Of a stretch of 19,603 nucleotides of DNA, positions 15,246-19,603 are shown piece after piece. This DNA comes from Campylobacterales bacterium (lineage in GTDB: Bacteria; Campylobacterota; Campylobacteria; Campylobacterales; QNZT01). Made by a program: the position numbers and the translations under genes. The stretch is taken from the NCBI GenBank assembly GCA_027081495.1, contig JALWKJ010000088.1:1-19603 (forward strand). Reading direction: 5' to 3'. The notes under the pieces were generated by a model, which was not told where the DNA came from, made no database searches, and saw nothing but the letters and a program-made list of their open reading frames with translations. Numbering within the stretch: the first letter of the stretch is position 1; every line of letters begins with the position of its first letter.

Positions 15246-16022
15246 ATGAAAATAGTTATAATAGCGGCGATACTTTTTTTTAATTCTCTTTTATATTCGT
15301 TTGACAGAAATGTTACGAATAATGCTATAGATAGATATAACGATTCCGTAGAACGAATACAGATGGTTAGAAGAGCTAGACTTTTAACAAAAGAGTTAGA
15401 GCTTTTGGAAAATAAACTAAATAGTTGGAATCTTCATAAAGAGTCTCTTATTCGCGAGTTTGAGAGAAAAAATAAAGCTCTTATTCAGATGGCGCATGAT
15501 TCGTATTCCGGTGAAAATCATTGGATTAGACGGGCAAAAAAACGAAAGAGAGAATTTTATCAATCTTTGGCTACGAAAGAGGAAAAAATCAACAATCGTC
15601 TTTTTGAAGTTTCAAAGAAATTAAGCGATCTGAAAAACGAGTTTTTATTTAAATATGCGGTCGAATTGACCGATGAAGAGATGTATCACGGAAAAAGAGC
15701 GAAAGTTGTCGATCGAGAAAGAAAAATTCAAATGCTAAGCGAGTATATAAAATATATGGGTTCATACGAAGAGCTTAGAAGAAGAAACGAAAAGTTTGAC
15801 GAAGTACGCTCTTTGCTTTCGAGTATTCCGAAAATCAACCAAAAAGAGATAGCTTTTGACAATAACATCTCCGAGCAAGCCAAGATCAATCGAGATAAAA
15901 TGTATCAATACGAAACGATGGCAAAGAGGCTTGCGGAGGAATTTTACAATAGATATCATGTAAATGTCGATTCGTCGCAAGCCGCAAAAAAATTCATGGA
16001 GAATTTAAGCAAAGCTCCCTGA
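15246..16022 (+). CDS. Predicted periplasmic coiled-coil protein, unknown function
   Basis: A 258-residue protein with a hydrophobic N-terminus (MKIVIIAAILFFNSLLYS) that reads as a cleavable signal peptide or signal anchor, with no lipobox. The rest is almost wholly helical and highly charged, rich in E, K and R with heptad-like leucine spacing (KELELLENKLNSWNLHKESL, residues about 45-70; YEELRRRNEKFDEVRSLL, residues about 178-195), so an extended coiled coil in the periplasm is likely. No cysteine and no catalytic motif is seen after the signal region. I do not recognise a family. The only plausible start is the ATG at 15246; its ribosome binding site (AAGG, about 12 nt away) is poor, so translation may be weak. 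It converges on the outer-membrane protein gene with a 7-bp gap. Confidence 0.72.
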   Translation: MKIVIIAAILFFNSLLYSFDRNVTNNAIDRYNDSVERIQMVRRARLLTKELELLENKLNSWNLHKESLIREFERKNKALIQMAHDSYSGENHWIRRAKKRKREFYQSLATKEEKINNRLFEVSKKLSDLKNEFLFKYAVELTDEEMYHGKRAKVVDRERKIQMLSEYIKYMGSYEELRRRNEKFDEVRSLLSSIPKINQKEIAFDNNISEQAKINRDKMYQYETMAKRLAEEFYNRYHVNVDSSQAAKKFMENLSKAP

Positions 16023-16029
16023 AAGCTTT

Positions 16030-16758
16030 TTAAAAATCCCACACCGCCGCCGCATATATTCCCGTAAAATCGACATCGGCGGTAACATCGTCGATATCGT
16101 CGAGTTTAAATTTGAGCATCTTTACGCCGGCTTCCACACCAAGACCGAAGATAAAAGTGTATCTTGCGCTTAGCGTAAGGTCGTAAAGGGTGTTTTTGTT
16201 ATAAGCGATCATATCTCCTTCGGCTTGAAAGCTAAAATTCGACATCGGAATATCAAGTCTAGCTTTTGCGTAAACGGTCGGTAAAACAAAAGAGATATCG
16301 GCGCTGCTTTTGCCGGTAGAAATATTTTGTACGCTTGCCGTAGCGTCTATGTATTTTGCGTTTATTCCCAAATCCAGATTTAACCAGTTGTCGAGTATTT
16401 CATAATATAGCGTAGCGTCTATTATATCGGCGTTGAAATCGGTCGTTATTTTGCCGGTATATGGTTTATTGTCATATACTACCGGTATAGTCACGGAGCT
16501 TGAACCCGAATGTGAAAGATTCGTATAAGAGGCTCTGAGATTCGGCAGCACAGGCAAAGGGTGCTCTATGTAAGCTTTGATTAGATAGGAATTTTCTCTT
16601 TTCCACCCGAAAGTCTCTTCTACATCGCTCGTATCGCCTTTGTAGGCAAAAGTTCCGGAAGGCTGGTTATTTAGATAGCCGATACTTATCTCGCCTCCGA
16701 CGAAATCCCCAAAAGCCAGAGTCGAACATAGCGCCGAGGCGAGTATTATCTTTTTCAT
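16030..16758 (-). CDS. Predicted outer-membrane beta-barrel protein
   Basis: A 242-residue protein with a Sec signal peptide (MKKIILASALCSTLAFG, cleavage probably before D18). The mature part is a series of amphipathic strands separated by polar turns (for example SYLIKAYIEHPLPVLPNLRASYTNLSHSG, which also carries the turn typical of small barrels, and ATLYYEILDNWLNLDLGINAKYIDA) and ends in a terminal phenylalanine (AAAVWDF), the C-terminal signal recognised by the BAM assembly machine. The pattern fits a small 8- to 10-strand barrel, of the TIGR04219 'outer membrane protein' type seen in many proteobacteria; that family name is from memory of the pattern. No ligand can be inferred. The start is supported by AAAGGA about 5 nt before the ATG, and TATAAT lies 30 nt further upstream on the minus strand (16793-16788). 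Confidence 0.8.
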   Translation of the reverse strand: MKKIILASALCSTLAFGDFVGGEISIGYLNNQPSGTFAYKGDTSDVEETFGWKRENSYLIKAYIEHPLPVLPNLRASYTNLSHSGSSSVTIPVVYDNKPYTGKITTDFNADIIDATLYYEILDNWLNLDLGINAKYIDATASVQNISTGKSSADISFVLPTVYAKARLDIPMSNFSFQAEGDMIAYNKNTLYDLTLSARYTFIFGLGVEAGVKMLKFKLDDIDDVTADVDFTGIYAAAVWDF

Positions 16759-16890
16759 GATAATCCTTTTTTTGATTAAATTGATTTATTATATATTAAA
16801 ATTAATAAATTATACAACTTTTATAATTATTACGATATCGAATAAATACTACAATAGCGTTTGAGAGTATCATATTTTTTAGAGGATTCA

Positions 16891-18117
16891 ATGCAAAAGA
16901 GGGTGAAAAAAAGAGTCGGAATTATAGGCGGCGGAGCGTCGGGACTTATATGTGCGATAGTCGCGTCAAGACTGGGATGCGAAGTTACGATTATAGAAAA
17001 AAACACAAAGATCGGGCGAAAGATTTTAGCCTCTGGTAACGGAAGATGTAATATTACGAACAAAAAGATTTCCGCACAAAACTATCATGGGCAAAATCCG
17101 TCGTTCGTCTCATACGCTATCAAAAATTTCGATCGAATTAGACTTGAAAATTTTTTTACGGATCTTGGAGTCGAATTTACCGCTATTAAAGACGATAGAG
17201 TATTTCCGATGTCGTTGCAGGCATCGACAATCGTAGATTTTTTACACGATGGGTGTTTAGAAGAGGGAGTGAAAATATATACGCATAGCGAAGTGAAAAA
17301 AGTGATAAAAAGAGATAAATTTATCGTAAAGAAGAGTGATAGAGATTTTAAATTTGACGCTCTCGTAGTGGCTTCGGGCTCGGCGGCTATGCCCTCTTTG
17401 GGGGCGACTTTTATAGGATATGAGATTGCGCGCTCTTTTTCACATACGATAAACCCGCTTTTTGCGTCTTTGGTACAGTTAAAAAGCGACGATCCTTTTT
17501 GCAAAAAATCAAGCGGGGTGAAAATAGAAGCGTTTTTGAAACTTTTTGTCGAAACGAAGCTTGAAAAAGAGATATCGGGGGATCTGCTTTTTACGGATTA
17601 CGGACTCTCGGGACTCTCTATTTTAGATATCAGTCGTGAAGCGTCGTTTGCTTTACTAAAAGAGAAATCGGTTTTTATACAAATAGATCTTTTGCCAAGT
17701 ATCTCTTTATCGTCTCTTAGAAATATTCTCAAAAAAAAGAGTAAAAAATTTAAAAACAAACCTCTCTCTTTATGGCTAAACGGAATGCTTCATAAAAAAA
17801 TCGTTTTATCTCTTATTGAAAAATTAAAATTTAACAAAGAGAGAACTTTAACAACCAAAGAGATTCATGCACTCTCATACGCTATCAAAAATTTACGCAT
17901 AGAGATAAAAGATACAAAAGGGATAAAAAGCGCCGAAGTCATGGCGGGAGGTGTGGATTGTACGCAAATCGATCCCAAAACTATGGAATCAAAATTGCAT
18001 AAAGGACTCTATTTTATCGGGGAAGTTTTGGATGTGGATGCCGATAGGGGAGGATACAACCTCCACTGGGCGTTTGCCAGCGGTTATATCGCGGGAACCT
18101 CTTTAGGCGTAGTTTAA
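16891..18117 (+). CDS. FAD-dependent oxidoreductase, HI0933/BaiN family
   Basis: A 408-residue flavoprotein. The Rossmann dinucleotide-binding motif is VGIIGGGASGLICAI near residue 10, followed by the acidic strand end (VTIIEKN) and the family signature GRKILASGNGRCNITN. The middle carries the substrate-side domain (residues about 190-330), and the C-terminal FAD motif GLYFIGEVLDVDADRGGYN is present. Members include BaiN, a reductase of bile-acid intermediates in gut bacteria, but most have no known substrate, so only 'FAD/NAD(P)-dependent oxidoreductase' is justified here. The frame can be opened to a TTG at 16861, but AGAGGA 4 nt before the ATG at 16891 and the family's N-terminus favour the shorter form. 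A TACAAT -10 lies at 16850-16855. Its 3' end overlaps the convergent Hpt-like gene by 15 bp. Confidence 0.9.
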   Translation: MQKRVKKRVGIIGGGASGLICAIVASRLGCEVTIIEKNTKIGRKILASGNGRCNITNKKISAQNYHGQNPSFVSYAIKNFDRIRLENFFTDLGVEFTAIKDDRVFPMSLQASTIVDFLHDGCLEEGVKIYTHSEVKKVIKRDKFIVKKSDRDFKFDALVVASGSAAMPSLGATFIGYEIARSFSHTINPLFASLVQLKSDDPFCKKSSGVKIEAFLKLFVETKLEKEISGDLLFTDYGLSGLSILDISREASFALLKEKSVFIQIDLLPSISLSSLRNILKKKSKKFKNKPLSLWLNGMLHKKIVLSLIEKLKFNKERTLTTKEIHALSYAIKNLRIEIKDTKGIKSAEVMAGGVDCTQIDPKTMESKLHKGLYFIGEVLDVDADRGGYNLHWAFASGYIAGTSLGVV

Positions 18118-18447
18118 AAGTTGTTGATTAAGCTGTAAGCTCTCATGAACTTTTTGAATACTCGCTCTTAACTCTTCAAAAAGGATTTTATAATCCGTAT
18201 CTCTTTTGAAAGTGGCGAGTATTTCTATATGTTCAGTGTGTATAGTTACGAAATTAAGCTCTAATTTGGATGCTTTTTTGCCTATGCGGTGGCAATATTT
18301 TATCATTTTGGAGTAGTTTTCGGCTTCAATCGCATCTTCGAGATTTGCCAGTTGGATTTGAGCGTACTCTAAAAAATGTTCAAATTTTTCCAAAGCCTGC
18401 TCTTGTGAAATTTTCAATCTTTTTGACAAGGTATCGATATCCAGCAT
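18103..18447 (-). CDS. Small Hpt-like (histidine phosphotransfer) protein
   Basis: A 114-residue all-helical protein whose centre resembles the phosphotransfer helix of Hpt domains: LEDAIEAENYSKMIKYCHRIGKKASKLELNFV, with H53 at the phospho-acceptor position, followed by HIEILATF. The family pattern is H-x-L-K-G-x-A; here it is HRIGKKASKL, so the G and K are present but shifted or swapped. If functional, it would relay phosphate between a hybrid histidine kinase and a response regulator in the cytoplasm; no kinase or regulator lies nearby, so it would be an orphan. It follows the small lipoprotein gene by 23 bp on the same strand and has AGAGGA before its ATG, so the two are probably co-transcribed. 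Function as an Hpt is an inference from one helix. Confidence 0.7.
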   Translation of the reverse strand: MLDIDTLSKRLKISQEQALEKFEHFLEYAQIQLANLEDAIEAENYSKMIKYCHRIGKKASKLELNFVTIHTEHIEILATFKRDTDYKILFEELRASIQKVHESLQLNQQLLNYA

Positions 18448-18470
18448 TATTTATCCTCTATTAAACTTTT

Positions 18471-19040
18471 TTAGTTCGATAAAATTTTAACATCGACTTT
18501 TCCCGAGGTGCTAAGCGATTTTTTTTGCGCTATTTCACCGACGCCTTTTTGATAAAATCCCGGTTCGTTCGCACAGGTGATCTCTATGACATCTTTGAAA
18601 TTTTCACCGTCGATGGTATATGTATCGTAATGATTGCTAAGTCTGCAATCCGATTTTTTTACCGTAACTATATCATCTATATCGACATAGAGTTTAAGAT
18701 CATAACGCCCGTTTGGCTTGGAGTCTTTCAAAAATGAAACTGTGATATTTGTTTTATTTTTTGTATAAATAGTTTGTTCATTTTTTGCGTAATCCGATGT
18801 TTCCACGACTCTGTTTCCCTCTTTGACAAACCTTGTTTGGTATTTTTGCGTCGAATTGGCGGTGGTTCTGATATATTTGTTCGTCGTATCTACGGAGGGA
18901 ACCAAGTATTCCCATAGGGCGTATTTGCCGCTTGAGGGTTGAGATTGCGTTTTACCGCTTGTTTGATTATCCTCCGTACTTCCGCCGCACCCCGAAATCA
19001 CGGCAGCCGTTATTATCGCTAAAATAATATTTTTATACAT
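18471..19040 (-). CDS. Small predicted lipoprotein, unknown function
   Basis: A 189-residue protein with a lipoprotein signal peptide: MYKNIILAIITAAVISGC, lipobox VISGC with C18 lipidated. A polar linker rich in S, T, Q and G (residues about 19-38) precedes a beta-rich domain beginning KYALWEYLVPS and containing two cysteines (in KSDCRLSNHY and ITCANEPGF) that could form a disulfide. The sequence ...KGVGEIAQKKSLSTSGKVD... closes the domain. I cannot assign a function; by size and layout it resembles other small outer-membrane lipoproteins of Campylobacterota. AAGAGAAG precedes the ATG. It is the first gene of a probable two-gene unit with the Hpt-like gene. Confidence 0.75.
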   Translation of the reverse strand: MYKNIILAIITAAVISGCGGSTEDNQTSGKTQSQPSSGKYALWEYLVPSVDTTNKYIRTTANSTQKYQTRFVKEGNRVVETSDYAKNEQTIYTKNKTNITVSFLKDSKPNGRYDLKLYVDIDDIVTVKKSDCRLSNHYDTYTIDGENFKDVIEITCANEPGFYQKGVGEIAQKKSLSTSGKVDVKILSN

Positions 19041-19175
19041 TAACTTCTCTTTTATTTGAAATATGATTCTATCATGTATAGTATATCGCCATTGTGGGCA
19101 AAAATTTTACTTTTAAAAGATAAAACCCTCCAAAAAACATAAAATTTTTACCAAATGGAAAAAAAGTAACATCTT

Positions 19176-19499
19176 TTACCCGTGTTCGCTAAAAAACAGA
19201 GCTATTATTATAAAAGATACGGTCGTTATCGCCGGTGAGAGCAAAAACAACAAATTTAGTTTATCTTTAAAAACATAATAAAAAAGAGCGCCCCATGAAA
19301 GTATCAAAAACGCCAGATGGAAGATGAAAATCGGTTTGTGTACAAAAATAACCTTGCCGGCATATGTAAAAAAGATTACTGCAAACGCCGCCGCGAAATA
19401 ACCGAGTATCTGTTTCGTATCTTTCGTTTTTTGATACTTTAGATAGATTATAACTAAAAAAACCGTAATTATTAGAGCCGATAAAAAATAGATTTTCAT
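19176..19499 (-). CDS. Small four-helix membrane protein, unknown function
   Basis: A 107-residue inner-membrane protein with four hydrophobic segments at about residues 4-20, 33-50, 56-76 and 82-103, separated by short basic loops (KYQKTKDTKQ, FKDKLN), and ending FFSEHG. No motif or known family is recognised. The ATG is preceded by AAGAGG about 7 nt away. The gene starts 3 nt after the stop codon of the next gene to the right, so the two are in one operon. The 135-bp gap that follows contains an AT-rich stretch and the promoter zone of the lipoprotein gene. Confidence 0.65.
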   Translation of the reverse strand: MKIYFLSALIITVFLVIIYLKYQKTKDTKQILGYFAAAFAVIFFTYAGKVIFVHKPIFIFHLAFLILSWGALFYYVFKDKLNLLFLLSPAITTVSFIIIALFFSEHG

Positions 19500-19502
19500 G
19501 GT

Positions 19503-19603
19503 TTACCTCTTTGTCTGCCAGTCGTCTTTTTTCGTATCGTTTTGTTTTTCAACCGATAAAGAGAGCCGTTTTAGCGTTTTTAACTCTTTTTGTAAACTTT
19601 TAT
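19503..19603 (-). CDS. C-terminal end of a gene cut by the window edge
   Basis: On the minus strand a frame is open from the window edge to TAA at 19505-19503, giving about 32 residues: KSLQKELKTLKRLSLS, then VEKQNDTKKDDWQTKR. It is very polar and lysine-rich, as a cytoplasmic tail would be. Three nucleotides separate its stop from the ATG of the four-helix membrane protein, and the ribosome binding site of that gene lies inside its last codons, which supports a real, translationally coupled gene. The protein cannot be identified from this fragment. Confidence 0.55.
   Translation of the reverse strand, partial: KSLQKELKTLKRLSLSVEKQNDTKKDDWQTKR

Noticed and set aside
16861..16890. Extended start (TTG 16861) for the flavoprotein
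   Set aside because: The ATG at 16891 has AGAGGA just upstream and leaves the usual short lead before the GGGASG motif.
19139..19165. Terminator after the four-helix membrane protein gene
   Set aside because: AAAAG and CTTTT with a T run on the minus strand give only a 5-bp AT stem, too weak to call.

Overview
The window looks like a chromosomal segment of a mesophilic, free-living member of the Campylobacterota, of the Sulfurimonas/Sulfuricurvum type. This is inferred from the AT-rich codon use (many ATA, AAA and AGA codons), the tight packing with 4-nt ATGA overlaps and overlapping convergent gene ends, a FIST-PAS-GGDEF-EAL signalling protein, and a clpB promoter carrying an HspR (HAIR)-type operator. 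No rRNA, tRNA, CRISPR array, complete insertion sequence or prophage gene was seen.

Left part (1-6230): the 3' part of an unrecognised gene on the plus strand meets a leftward block. Read leftward, that block is a large surface lipoprotein (6204-4603), then a MerR-family regulator (4534-3971) with its own promoter and a dyad over the -10, then a 1151-residue MFS/acyltransferase/acyl-ACP ligase (LplT-Aas type) overlapping the regulator by 4 nt. The regulator probably controls this phospholipid repair or fatty-acid salvage gene.

Middle (6230-12540): a complete yefM-yoeB toxin-antitoxin module on the minus strand has a consensus promoter framed by two copies of one palindrome. Divergent from it is an M3-family oligopeptidase (OpdA/PrlC type). 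Its 3' end overlaps a convergent 983-residue FIST-PAS-GGDEF-EAL protein predicted to act in cyclic-di-GMP signalling. The roughly 500-nt gap between that gene and clpB holds the most unusual feature: a 270-nt element bounded by perfect 26-bp inverted repeats, whose inside can fold into two further long stems, giving a three-way-junction layout. A short end motif recurs five times in and just beyond it. No protein is encoded there, so it is either a miniature inverted-repeat element or an undescribed structured RNA.

Right part (12540-19603): clpB disaggregase; a periplasmic coiled-coil protein convergent with an outer-membrane beta-barrel protein; a flavoprotein of the HI0933/BaiN family convergent with a small Hpt-like protein; a small lipoprotein in an apparent operon with the Hpt gene; a four-helix membrane protein; and the C-terminal end of another leftward gene cut by the window edge.
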